This document shows positions 33,901-42,300 of a stretch of 64,000 bases of DNA, one piece after another (positions within the stretch are counted from its first letter, which is position 1; each line of letters opens with the position of its first letter). The stretch is from contig JAVTLE010000023.1 in assembly GCA_033439295.1 (NCBI GenBank), positions 310,001 through 374,000 on the forward strand. The letters are read 5' to 3'. This DNA is from Deuterostichococcus epilithicus. Taxonomy: Eukaryota; Chlorophyta; Trebouxiophyceae; Prasiolales; Stichococcaceae. Below the pieces are notes generated by a model, which searched no databases, was not told the DNA's origin, and worked only from the letters and a program-made list of their open reading frames with translations. Both the position numbers and the translations under genes were made by a program.

Positions 33901-36900
33901 GAATTGAGCAGCGGGCCTGTGCCAGCATCACATTCGCATCTGGACGGGCCGACTGCTGGAGAGTCGTCACCTGCATTCAAGTTTCCGGCACCCTTGGCCG
34001 GAAACTTGAATGCTGTGCCATCTTGAATGCTGCGCCGCAAGTGTCTCGGCATATCATACCCCTTGTGTTGCGGCAGTGTAGGGGTATGTCAATGCACATA
34101 ATCGGAACAGGCTGGCATCGCCTTTGACTGACTAACACCGCTGACGCACATGGCTGCATCCCAACCAGGAGCGCAAGGTGGCGGTGGACGCTCTGGGGAC
34201 GGTTGCAGCGCAATTCTCAGCGGCGCGACAGCAGCTGCGCCGCGTCGCTGGCAGCGTGCTTGGCATCCCGGACTCGCATTCACCGGACGCCTTCTTCCAA
34301 ACAGTGGCAGCAGCAGGTGAGAGATTTCTCGACAAGACCAGGACTCGCACGCGCCGGCCGCCTTCTTCCAGACCGTCTCGACGGCAGGCAGGCAGCATAG
34401 TTTCAGATCGTAGAAGGTGTTCTTGTGTGTGAGCTTGCTCTTGTAAACATGCCTGGTTCCAGGACTTGCACGCACCTGATGCCTCCTTCCAACACGGCGA
34501 AACCAACACGGCGGAAGGTGGGCGTTCCATGATACAGGTTGCTCAAGGTTTGAAACACACTGACAGTAGCGTCTGCGCCACCGTGAGCCTACAAACCATC
34601 GAGACCTAGGAAAGGACTTTGCAGCACCCTGACTCTGTGAGGCGGTGCAGCTCAGCAGGAGCCACCCCTGCTGAGCTGTACTGGGTCTCACAGACTCGGG
34701 CAAGAAACTCTGTGCACCTGCCCAGCGTTGAAATCTCGCCGGGACAATCACTGCGCCGGTGACAGCGGTGAGCATCTCCACCACGAAGCACGCAAGAATT
34801 GAACCAGCCGCCTTCTTGGTTTGTTTCCTGGTCTGACCTGTGGTCGTGCTTTGGACTGGCATGCTGATGGCTGGTGTGCATGTTGCTGCACATCTGGCGC
34901 ACGCTTTCCGATCCGAATTCGCTCAACCTCAGAAACGCAGGTCTACCTACGGGGCTCTGGTCTCGGAAGATCCTGCGTTGCCCCGTTTTGTATATGATGC
35001 GCGGGACCGCATCTTGTGCCCCGGCGGGCGTGCTGACCTGCCGAGGGACTGGCTCCATGCTTGCATGGTTCCCTGGAATGTGATTCCATACTTCGATGCA
35101 AACGCGTTGCTGCGCCATGCCACCCTGCAGGCGATGTGCGGGACCACATCTGGCGCACAGGGGCACGCGCAAATCTGCCGACGGGCTGGCTGCCGGGCCG
35201 CGTCGCCGGCGGCGCCTTCGCGGTGCTGGAGCCGCCCAGCCGGCCGTCCGCCTGGGTGGGGGAGCTGCTGCAGCAGGCGCGCGCGTTCGGGCAGAAGCTG
35301 CACGCCGCAGAGCGGCTGCAACCGCCAGACAGGGAACAGGTGAGGGAACATGCTTCGCATCTGCACGGCATTCGAACCCGCCTCTGCGGGCGTCGTCACA
35401 CTCGCCTCACACACACGTGGCAACCACGCGGCAGTCGGCAACAGAACCGTCCACATCGTCGGCAACCACCGTTCCTCTTGTTGCCGCAGCTGTGGCGGCA
35501 TGCACTGGCGGTGGTCGCTGAGGGCGTACTCGCGGGCTTTGCCGGGGTGACCGGGCGCTGCACGCCGATGGGCCGCGCGGCCATGAGCCTCGACCTGCAG
35601 CAGGTATGGTCATGGAAATTTCTCTGCCTCTCCTTCTGTCTCTGCATCCGCACCTGCCTCTTTCGCTGATGTCTAGCTGCGCGCTGAGTACAAACGCCTC
35701 CATGAGCCTCGACCTGCTGCAGGTACGGCCCAGGGAGATCTGCCCTTCCCACTTTCAACCTCTGTTCGGTTTTTCTTTAATTAGTTTTGTGACAGGCGAT
35801 GGCTGTAAACTGGGCCTGGACCCCCAGTGGCTGAACGTTCCTCTCTGCGCCGCCGCCGTGCTGCCTCATGACTCCCCCTGCGGGCGCTGAGTTGCGGGTT
35901 GGCTGCGGCTCCCGCAGCCGCTGCTGCCGTCACGCCCCCGCCGGTTTCTGGCCGCCGGTGTCGATGGGGCAAATGCCGGCTGCGAGAACTCAGGGCAGCG
36001 CCTCGCACTGACAGGATCATTCGACACATGCTGCCATGCAGCTGCTCTTCAGACGCCTGCCGGCCCTGACAAAACCGCGGCTGCATTTGCAGCCAGCTGG
36101 ACTGTCTGACGGCGGAGGCGTCACTGGCTGGCACAGGAGGCATTTGATCGATATGCTGGCAAGGCTGCGTTCCAGTGTCACGCCGCAACCCGAAATGCCG
36201 TCTGGTTCCTGGCCGTCCACTTTCGTCTCGAGAGTTCTGCTGCTGTCGTTCCTGCTGCAGCTGGCCAGCAGGCTGGCGGGGCTGCTGCTGCCGCGGCTGC
36301 AGAGGCGCCAAAGCATGGAACCGTCGTCGTTGGCCCTACACCTTGTTCTCGCGGCACGGCTGCAGTTGACCAACAGGCTGGCGGGGTGGCGAAATCATGC
36401 ACTGGGGGGCTGCAGAGGCCGGCTGTACTCCCGATCGTTCTCGTACATATATTCAGAACTTTTTTATGTTTGCTGCAGCTGACCAATGGGATGGCGGAGC
36501 TGCTGCCGGCTGGCGTGTCGGCTTCAGACGCCCTCCGCATTGTGGACACCTACGTCAAGGTGGGGTCCTTGCCATGCACAAAATCGTCAGGGGCAGCCTC
36601 GTGCCTCCTGTCTCGTGAATGATTCTTGTGAGGCGCGCAACCATGGCCGCACGAGCTGGGGCAAGGGTGTCGTGAAACGATGTCAAATCCGGGCGGAAAC
36701 AGAAAGTTCCTGTGGACCCATGCTGCGGACCGCTGCGCACCTATTGCACAGATTATCCGTCTTCGACCGCCTCACCTGGCACAGGCAACCCGGCTCCCGG
36801 GGGGCGCCGTGCCGCAGAGGCGCACCGCAGAGGATGGACCCATGCAAACGATGAGCGTCTCTGGCGGAGCTGTCCTTGCCAATCCGCAGGCGTTCGCAAT

Positions 36901-37180
36901 TCTGTGGGGTGCTGACTTGCAGGGCTCGGCTGCAGTGCACCCGAGGCACTGACCAACACCCTCACTATAGACATGTTCCAGACGGAAAGTGCCGCTGCAT
37001 GCCCTGCAGGCGTTCTACATCCCGTGGGGCGCGGACCTGCAGCGCTGGGCGGCAACACACCCGGAGTACTCAAAGCGGCAGCTGGCGGCCTTGGTGGCGC
37101 TCGTGGCCGACAGCCAGGGCATCCGGCGGCGGGAGCGCGCCACAGCGCTGGCGGCCATTGACGCGGAGCTGGTGGAGTGA
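21916..37180 (+). CDS. VPS50: VPS50/syndetin, EARP tethering-complex subunit, complete
   Basis: Membrane-tethering subunit that replaces VPS54 in the GARP-like EARP complex and acts in endosome recycling (established for plants and animals). Exons: 21916-22025, 22431-22599, 23098-23193, 23862-24031, 24805-25006, 25441-25536, 25911-26033, 26640-26744, 27388-28035, 29016-29129, 29627-29817, 30888-31000, 31286-31550, 32625-32796, 33525-33854, 34169-34316, 35131-35339, 35490-35603, 36479-36559, 37010-37180. All phases agree; 3,627 bases, 1,208 residues. Family landmarks in order: VNEKLAANVVLNWQRFVDGL, RGGQFLRVLEGYHALGGG, LPSESFRACLSRVLMVLWDV, ILQAGEAFTGGPCADLRASL, TNASLKLLTWLADYAALTR, NMFGMQERKVAVDALGTVA, GRAAMSLDLQQ and THPEYSKRQLAALVALVAD at the C-terminus. 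Exon 9 (216 residues) is a Gly/Ala/Ser-rich insertion with n runs at 27870-27890; exon 15 also has a Gly-rich insert. Intron 6 uses a GC donor (AAG|GCAAGC). Nearly every intron carries decayed exon-edge copies. Confidence 0.94.
22085..22140 (+). repeat. Decayed copy of VPS50 exon 1 3' edge
   Basis: catgacatcatctgcgagcg then tactctgtcgctggccccaa parallels catgacgtcatctccgagcg then catgctgtcgctctccccca at 21984-22024. It lies just downstream of the real donor. Confidence 0.9.
22308..22385 (+). repeat. Decayed copy of VPS50 exon 2 5' edge with acceptor
   Basis: The copy begins at ctgcaggtcgctgtcgcagc and reads SEEEEQEAALRDLGDG, against the real SQREEEQEAALREMGED starting at 22431. It includes the intron-exon junction. 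Confidence 0.92.
22707..22775 (+). repeat. Decayed copy of VPS50 exon 2 3' edge
   Basis: The reading PMLGALAVCRPWVLCGA corresponds to AHMLDALVDRRSWVLEVE at 22550-22608, across the donor. Confidence 0.85.
22866..22965 (+). repeat. Two decayed copies of VPS50 exon 3 5' edge
   Basis: SEQLAADAVANFEFL (22870-22914) and TVNEKLAAIRLLLYL (22934-22978) both parallel the real KVNEKLAANVVLNWQRF starting at 23098. The second matches the real exon over gtgaacgagaagctagcggc exactly. Confidence 0.9.
23272..23395 (+). repeat. Decayed copies of VPS50 exon 3 3' edge
   Basis: gtcatccagggcgacagtga at about 23279-23298 and the gcacgatgtgactgtcaacc block at about 23367 echo gcacgacgtgaccgtcatcc then agggcgacatagaggtgggc of the real exon end (23161-23199). 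Confidence 0.82.
23690..23860 (+). repeat. Decayed copy of VPS50 exon 4 5' half
   Basis: The reading LQDAYLTVKDVRAKLAWQAA at 23722-23781 is nearly identical to the real DAYLTVKDVRAELAWQAA at 23862-23915. The flanking intron sequence (cacttccagcgagaacgctt) is duplicated too, so the repeat unit spans intron and exon. Confidence 0.93.
24352..24400 (+). repeat. Short perfect tandem repeat
   Basis: A 21-base unit (cggcccctccacacgacccca) occurs twice head to tail inside VPS50 intron 4, followed by acaatcgtggggtcgt, which is partly complementary to the unit. Confidence 0.85.
24757..24783 (+). repeat. Telomere-like degenerate repeat
   Basis: Consecutive aaaccctgaccccgaaccct-type heptamer variants in VPS50 intron 4, about 20 bases before the exon 5 acceptor. 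Confidence 0.7.
25090..25150 (+). repeat. Decayed copy of VPS50 exon 5 3' edge
   Basis: gcgcagctggcgccagcgct then gcaggccgtgtgcgcagaca matches gcgcagctggcgtccgcgct then gcaggcggtgtgcgccgact of exon 5 (24944-24985). Confidence 0.9.
25559..25605 (+). repeat. Telomere-like degenerate repeat
   Basis: gatgaaaccctgaatcccaa then accctgg, directly downstream of the GC-donor of VPS50 exon 6. Confidence 0.6.
25828..25895 (+). repeat. Interstitial plant-type telomeric tract
   Basis: A 24-base unit with ccctgagccaccctggaccc at its core is tandemly repeated and ends in cctaaaccctaa. It sits 15-80 bases upstream of the VPS50 exon 7 acceptor. The CCCTAAA heptamer is the plant/green-algal telomere type (complement TTTAGGG). 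Confidence 0.85.
26110..26215 (+). repeat. Decayed copy of VPS50 exon 7 3' edge
   Basis: The reading ARSLPLEPLRFCHSRV (about 26160-26210) parallels VRSLPSESFRACLSRV of the real exon end at 26033. Confidence 0.82.
27255..27295 (+). repeat. Decayed copy of VPS50 exon 9 5' edge
   Basis: cgcgcaggccaccaggcatt parallels tgcgcaggccatcaagaact at the real acceptor (27381-27400). Confidence 0.65.
28110..28300 (+). repeat. Two decayed copies of VPS50 exon 9 3' edge
   Basis: gatggcaccccggaggtgag (about 28131-28150) and gcgccggcgccctggaggtg then ggag (about 28268-28291) echo the real exon/donor junction gccggcaccctggaggtggg (28021-28040). Confidence 0.8.
28852..28908 (+). repeat. Decayed copy of VPS50 exon 10 5' edge
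   Basis: gcagacggggcgggggagct then gcacatcgtgcggtgaagct parallels gcagacggtgcggggcgagc then tgcacgctgggcgggaggcg at 29012-29051, including the acceptor. Confidence 0.85.
29300..29575 (+). repeat. Decayed copies of VPS50 exon 11 5' edge
   Basis: TLQAGEAFLWC at about 29391-29423 and VVEGTQAVLQAGKASCRRPL at 29490-29549 parallel the real VMEWTQTILQAGEAFTGGP starting at 29627. The nearer copy keeps its cgcag acceptor. Confidence 0.9.
29845..30045 (+). repeat. Decayed copies of VPS50 exon 11 3' edge
   Basis: gctgtggacgccgctgccgg (29858-) and LLLDAELWPPLRVPPSQC (29995-30048) echo LLDAELWTPLPVPPAQ at the real exon end (29773-29820). The second extends across the donor position. Confidence 0.9.
30160..30186. 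repeat. Telomere-like motif in VPS50 intron 11
   Basis: cagagttcagggttcagggt then tgaggg. Confidence 0.7.
30735..30832 (+). repeat. Decayed copies of VPS50 exon 12 5' edge
   Basis: cctgcgctgctgctctattg then tgcaggattccctccgtgac matches ccgcgccgccgctctgctgc then gcaggattccctccatggcg before and at the real acceptor (30887). Confidence 0.85.
31058..31082. repeat. Telomere-like motif in VPS50 intron 12
   Basis: tcagggttaaggtctagggt then ttg, close after the exon 12 donor region. Confidence 0.65.
32330..32560 (+). repeat. Two tandem decayed copies of VPS50 exon 14
   Basis: At 32345 the reading is VLAADLGTSDSIVCQL. At 32461 it is VLAADTRQVYPSPCPA and then LALLAVFRAFPDVTPPNIV followed by a stop. 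The real exon at 32625 reads VLAADVREVYSSMCQLFEL. The nearer copy retains the acceptor, an open frame across the duplicated part and a 9-base in-frame deletion. Confidence 0.95.
33145..33205 (+). repeat. Decayed copy of VPS50 exon 15 5' edge
   Basis: ccgagccggctgcaagcgct then gttcagccgcagcgg parallels ccgaggcggctgcacgcggt then gctcaaccgcatcgc at 33546-33580. Confidence 0.75.
34338..34520 (+). repeat. Two decayed copies of VPS50 exon 16 3' edge
   Basis: gactcgcacgcgccggccgc then cttcttccagaccgtctcga (34343-) and gacttgcacgcacctgatgc then ctccttccaacac (34463-) echo gactcgcattcaccggacgc then cttcttccaaacagtggcag of the real exon end (34271-34310). Confidence 0.9.
34878..35085 (+). repeat. Decayed copies of VPS50 exon 17 5' edge
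   Basis: gatgcgcgggaccgcatctt (34996-) with gacctgccgagggactggct (35034-) matches gatgtgcgggaccacatctg and aatctgccgacgggctggct of the real exon (35133-35190). A shorter cacatctggcgcac block lies at about 34890. Confidence 0.88.
35690..35730 (+). repeat. Decayed copy of VPS50 exon 18 3' edge with donor
   Basis: ccatgagcctcgacctgctg then caggtacggc repeats ccatgagcctcgacctgcag then caggtatggt at 35581-35610. Confidence 0.92.
36250..36420 (+). repeat. Two decayed copies of VPS50 exon 19 5' edge
   Basis: ctgcagctggccagcaggct then ggcggggctgctgctgccg (36254-) and ctgcagttgaccaacaggct then ggcggggtgg (36360-) parallel ctgcagctgaccaatgggat then ggcggagctgctgccgg at the real acceptor (36473-). Confidence 0.9.
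36885..36955 (+). repeat. Decayed copy of VPS50 exon 20 5' edge
   Basis: gcaggcgttcgcaattctgt then ggggtgctgacttgcagggc parallels gcaggcgttctacatcccgt then ggggcgcggacctgcagcgc at 37006-37045. Confidence 0.93.
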
Positions 37181-37221
37181 CGGGAGGCTGCAAGCAGGGC
37201 GTCGCACGAAGCCGGGCGCCA

Positions 37222-37485
37222 GCGGGCGACAGCCAGGACACCCGGCGGCAGGAGCGCGCCGCAGCCACCAGTGACACAGAGCTCCTGGACTGAGGCTTTT
37301 GTGCTCCAGCGACGGCAAAGCTGAATAGAGCGCCAGCAGCAAACATCAAGAGCATCCGGCGGCGGGAGCGTGCTGCAACACTGGCGGTGATAGCCACGGA
37401 GCTTATGGAATGACCAGGCAATGGTGGCCTGACAGCCAACGCATCCAGCGGCAGCACACTGGTTGAGAGACATGGAGCTTGTTAG
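37222..37485 (+). repeat. Three echoes of VPS50 last-exon 3' end after the stop codon
   Basis: The real end reads SQGIRRRERATALAAIDAEL then VE and stop (37111-37180). Downstream are SQDTRRQERAAATSDTELLD plus stop (about 37230-37294), SIRRRERAATLAVIATELME plus stop (about 37351-37413) and a weaker third block from about 37431. Each of the first two keeps a stop codon at the homologous place. Confidence 0.93.
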
Positions 37486-39338
37486 AGGCAGCGGCAGACA
37501 GGGGGCAGGTGCGGCTCTAAAGGCTGTCGATTCTGCCGGCACTCTCGCACAGTGCGGTGGGAACAAGCATCCGGAAAATGGTGTCGGAAGATACGGAGTT
37601 TCTGGACATGTGTGCTGTCATAGTGCCACCTGACTGTGTGTGCTGCGGCATGCGGGAAATCACCAACATTGCTGGCAAAACAGTTGATAAAGTCGGGCCC
37701 ACGAGCCATTGTAGCGCATATCGCCAGGTAGCGCCGCCTAAAGTGCCATATACCGGCTGGCAGACATGAACAAATCGGGTTTCAGGATCGTTGTAGCAGC
37801 TGCTCTGGAGATCCGATATCAGGTTGGTTGCCGGTGTAGTCTGGTTTTTTGAACCAAAATTCTGAACAAGCATGTGGCATGGAGCGGCTGGCATACCGAT
37901 TGCTAGCAATACTTGATAAAGAACTTTTGCTTTCATAAAAGGTTCCATGCTTCATTGTCCAGGCCTGGTGTTCTGCAAGTTCGCACAGCATGCATATATC
38001 ACTCGCTACGGACTTGAAATCCAACCAGGTACCCAGACATTTGGCAATAGCACGCTGGCTGTCCCATTGCACAGGAAGTGTGCGCTCCTGTGCCCCCGGC
38101 GGTTGGTGCTTGCTGCAACCCAATCTGGGACGGCGCCGCTGCCTAGAATGCCATCCCCTCATGACCTTGCGTTGAACCCTGCCCACATGCAGTTTAGTCA
38201 CCTTTTTTGTGTCTGAGAGTAGGTAGAGGTTCATGGCCCCGTGCAAAACCTCGTGGGATCACGATCTCCACAGTGCAGATGGCGCATGCCAGCTACTCTC
38301 CAGGCAATGGCTTCTGGGCCCAGGTATCGCCGCCGGCCCCTTTGCCAGCGCCCGCTCACAGCAGGTGTCCCAGCATCGGCTGCTGCTCCGGCGGCGCCTG
38401 CAGCGCTGCCTTCCGCTGCGCCGTTACGGGCTACTACGGCGGCGGCGGCCGCAGCGCCACCAGCCGTTGCGCCGTGACNGGCTGGTGGGCCGGCGGTGGC
38501 CGCAGAGGAGCCGCCAGCTGCTGCGGCGCTGGTGCGGGCAGCAGGATCAGCTGCAGCGGCGGCGGCGGCTGCTTGGCTGGCGGCGGCTGCTTGGCCGGCG
38601 GTGGCAGTGGCGGTGGCGTCTCAGCAGTCGCCTGGCGGCCGTCCGCGGTCAGGGGTCCTGCGCGCCGCAGCTTTAGATTTCAGAACACCCTGTCGGATGG
38701 TGCCTCCGCGTGCCGACTTCGATGGTCGTGCAACATGGTGGACTCTCATAGCAGCGCCCCGACAGCAGAGCAGCTGTTGCTGTCCTTCTGCAACAGGCGC
38801 GAGTGCACGCCGGGCAGCAACATCTGTCAAGTACAAGAAGGTTTTTCAAAGATGAATACAGCACTGCGAGCTTGCGCAGCGCCAGCGAGCCATAGCCGCC
38901 GAAACTTCCAGGGGCGGCAGCGAGAGGGTTGTCAATATCCGCCGCAGGCGGCATAGCAATCACGGCTGGCTGAGCGCAGACGGGGCGGCGCAGCTCGCAG
39001 AGGCTGTGCTGCTGATGGCAGCGTGCTGAAGAACGTTTCTGTCGTTCACCAACAGGCACCTCATACGAGCTTGCTGCCCAGAACAGCTGGCCCGCCAATG
39101 TGTCGTCATGCGTTTCCTCCCAACAGCATCCCCTCACAGCCGGTCCCCTGGTCGGTCGACTCGATGGCATCACCTCGGGAGCCGTTGGTTGCGAACGACA
39201 GGCGAGGGCACACGAAGCGCATCTGGCAAGCTGCGTCGGGTGGCCCAGACCGCGAATTGCGACTCTCTGGCAGCTGATTTTTAATTTCTTATGTTTGCAG
39301 GCAGTCTGTTGCGCTGCTGTCAGCAACAGGGCCGAAAA
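37486..39338. other. Convergent intergenic region; possible Ala-rich ORF at 38280-38860
   Basis: Between the convergent 3' ends of VPS50 (+) and the sialidase gene (-). 37500-38200 is relatively AT-rich and empty. 38280-38860 is GC-rich. One plus-strand frame gives an Ala/Pro-rich string interrupted by an n at 38459, after a short candidate exon MAHASYSPGNGFWAQ. No family motif, start or clean splice chain was established, so I do not call a gene. Confidence 0.3.
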
Positions 39339-42300
39339 TTAAAAATCTGAGAGGATGACATCGTCCTCAAAGGCAGAGCCGCCTGCAGAGCCCCTACCCA
39401 GGTGCAAGTATGGTGCAGCGCCGCCAGAGCGTGCCAGCATCGCACGCCACGCCGGCACCCGCAGGAAGGTCAGCCGGTTGCTGTTGTGATAGCTGTTTGC
39501 GCCGCGGTACCTGTACAGAGCGCAAATTAAAACATCCAAAAGCATAACGTACCATCCTCATGCATGCGTACAATGTTGACACGGCATCAGCGCAGACACA
39601 GCACCAAGGCAGGATGTCCAGCGATGCGGTTGTCGAACACTGCAGCTTCGCAATGGATGCCCAACAAACGCAGTACAGATGCGGTGCCCCCAGACTCGGA
39701 GATTTCGCACTTGTCCCCGCTCAAGCCTGTGGAAACCTGCCTGTAATCCAGATAGATGCAGGTGCAGCGGCACTGGAATGAAGACACGCTGCGCTGGCGG
39801 GCAGAGTTTCCGCAAAGTTTCAATCTCATTGTGCAGTGCAGGCGTCAGCGGCGCGGCCGCATGACTGCGGTTGCTCCTGCCGAGTGATAAGCACAGAGAC
39901 CTTCTGCAGCGCAGTCAGACTGCAGACACCGTCCACAGTGGAGGCGCCGTCTGCACAGCCGCTGCAGCCACCAGCACTGTGCGCACTGTGCGCAAAGCGC
40001 CGTTCATTTGTAGGCGGCGCTCTTTGATGAGCAGGCCTTCGACAGACAGCCTGACAACTACCCTTAGTTTGAACGTTTATAGCAGGGCAGAAGATCGCAA
40101 CGTCAAGGAGACGCACGCCGTGCGGATGACGGCGATGATGTCGGCGCCGTCGAAGTGCCAGTCTGCGTAGGAAAAGGCGGTGTACTGCAGCGAGGTCGCC
40201 CACAGCACGCCGGTGTCGTCTCCCAGCAGCTGGGTGACCGAGGTCCTGTGGAAACAGCACATCAGTCGGTGATGAGGACATGTCCAACTCAAAGTAATGT
40301 GGCAACCTGCTTCCCGGATGATGGCCATGTTGCCAAGAGGCCCAGCCAGCCAATCAGTGCCTGGCAACTGACAAGGCCTGGCGAGGGGCTGAGGCCCCGG
40401 CCTCCTTGTCTGATGTTGACCGTTGTGAGGCATGGTTGGGTGAGGTCGACCGAGCTGGAGTGCATTTCGCTGCCGCTCGTGCCTGCCCCCACCTCAATGT
40501 CGCACCTGGCTCGCTCGCAAGGTCCTNNTTGAGGCCCCCCCCCCAAAGAGCAGCAGCCCGCACAGAGCGTCAGGTGCGCACCAGCTGACCAGGTCCGCAG
40601 ACGTGACGAGCTGCAGGATGTTGCGCTGGGGCCGCCGGCGGCGGCGGGCGTCTGCGGGTTGGCCAGCGCCACGTACAGCCGCGTGGCCGGGTCCCGTCGG
40701 ACCGTGAACTTGTTGCCGCCGCCCGGCATCGCCTGTCCGCAGCATGGGAAGCTGTGTCTGTGGGTAGGTAGCAGAGTTGCCGGTCTCCCCTAGCGCCCAA
40801 AGGCAAGAGCCACCGGGGTCCTGCTGCGGTCTGAACTCGCTGCCGCCGCCCGGCATGCTCGTTGAGGGAATAACCGAGGATATCACAGACAAAGAAGCAT
40901 AACAGAAAACCAAATGGGTACGGGTACGTGGCCCAGAGTACGGGACCTGTTCGAACAGTGCAATGAGCTTGTTGCCGCCACCAGGTTTGGACTGTCTCGC
41001 CCACCAGAGATTGTGGCAGTAAGACTGTGGCACGGTGCCGTTGCAGTGGGGTTGTGTTCTGCTGACATCAACGTAATTCGCAGACCGTGCAGCGGGCTCT
41101 GTGCTTCACCCTCCGTGCTCCGCTGGTGAGAGCCGCATCAATGCATGCTGGAGCTGTTGCTACCTTCTAGTGCACTTCGTAATGCCCTGCCGCCGCCAGT
41201 TGCTTCAAGCCCCTGAGAACATCAGCCCCTCATCGAACCAGTGAATACCACGAGGTCTGGAGGTGCCTCACCAGGATCCTGTGGTAGACGAGGCTGCCAT
41301 TGCCTGTGCGGGCCGCCGCCAGCTGCTGCGTTGCGGCCGCTGGAGCGGCCTGCACCGTGGGGGAAGCCACTGGTGACGCCAGCAGCGGCGCTACCGCCGG
41401 CGCCCGCAGCGACGCCGGCGTCTGCAGCATCGCAACCTGCAGACCGCGCCCCAGCTGCAGCAGGCGGCGTGCGGCGGCGGAATGCCGCAGCCAGTCGCTG
41501 GCTGCGGACGCCGTGGCAGGCTGACCTCCCGCGGCCGCTGCCCGCGGCAGCTCTGCTGCGTCCTGCGGGAGAACTCCGCCTGCCGCTGCCGCCGTCGGCA
41601 GCCGCTGGTCCGTCCGCTGGCGCTGCAGGTGCCGCTGCCACCGCTGCTGCCGCGCCGCCGCCGGCGACAGCAGCCGGCGGCGGCCGGCCAGCACGCCTGC
41701 TGCAGCGCCGACCAGGTCTGTGAGGCCGCCCGCCGCTCCAGGCAACTCCCCCTCGCCCCGCAGCGCATTCCCCGCCTCGATGACGGCGTTGGCTCCGGCC
41801 GACGCCTTGCCGCTGCCGCTGCCAGCAGCCACAGGCGCTGTGTCCTGGCCGCCCGCTGCCACCAGAATGGCGGCGTATGGCGCAGGGGTAGGCATTTGGG
41901 TAGTAGGCCGCCCTCGTGTCGGGGCTTGTGTGGGGGCAGGTGCTGCTACCGGCGAAGGGCCAGGAGCAGGCGCCCGGGTTTGTGCTGCCGAGGGGCCGGG
42001 TGCACGCGTGGGGGCGGCGCCGGGGCCTGCAAGTGACAGCAGGGTCGCATGGTTGAGGTCGCAGCTGCCGTCCGGCCCCGGGTCCAGCAGCGGCGTGCGC
42101 ATCAGCAGGCCCACGCTGCCATCAGGGCCCTCGACTGCATTACCTGCGGGCACCGGCAGGATGTAGCGGGAAGTAGTAGAAAGTAGAGAGCGACGAACAC
42201 TGTGGGGTGTGTCGAAGGTATGGGGCCTCTGCAACAAGAGGACCGTGAGGGCGTGCAAGGGATGGGACTTTTGGGGGCAAATGTCAGTCTGCCAGTTTCT

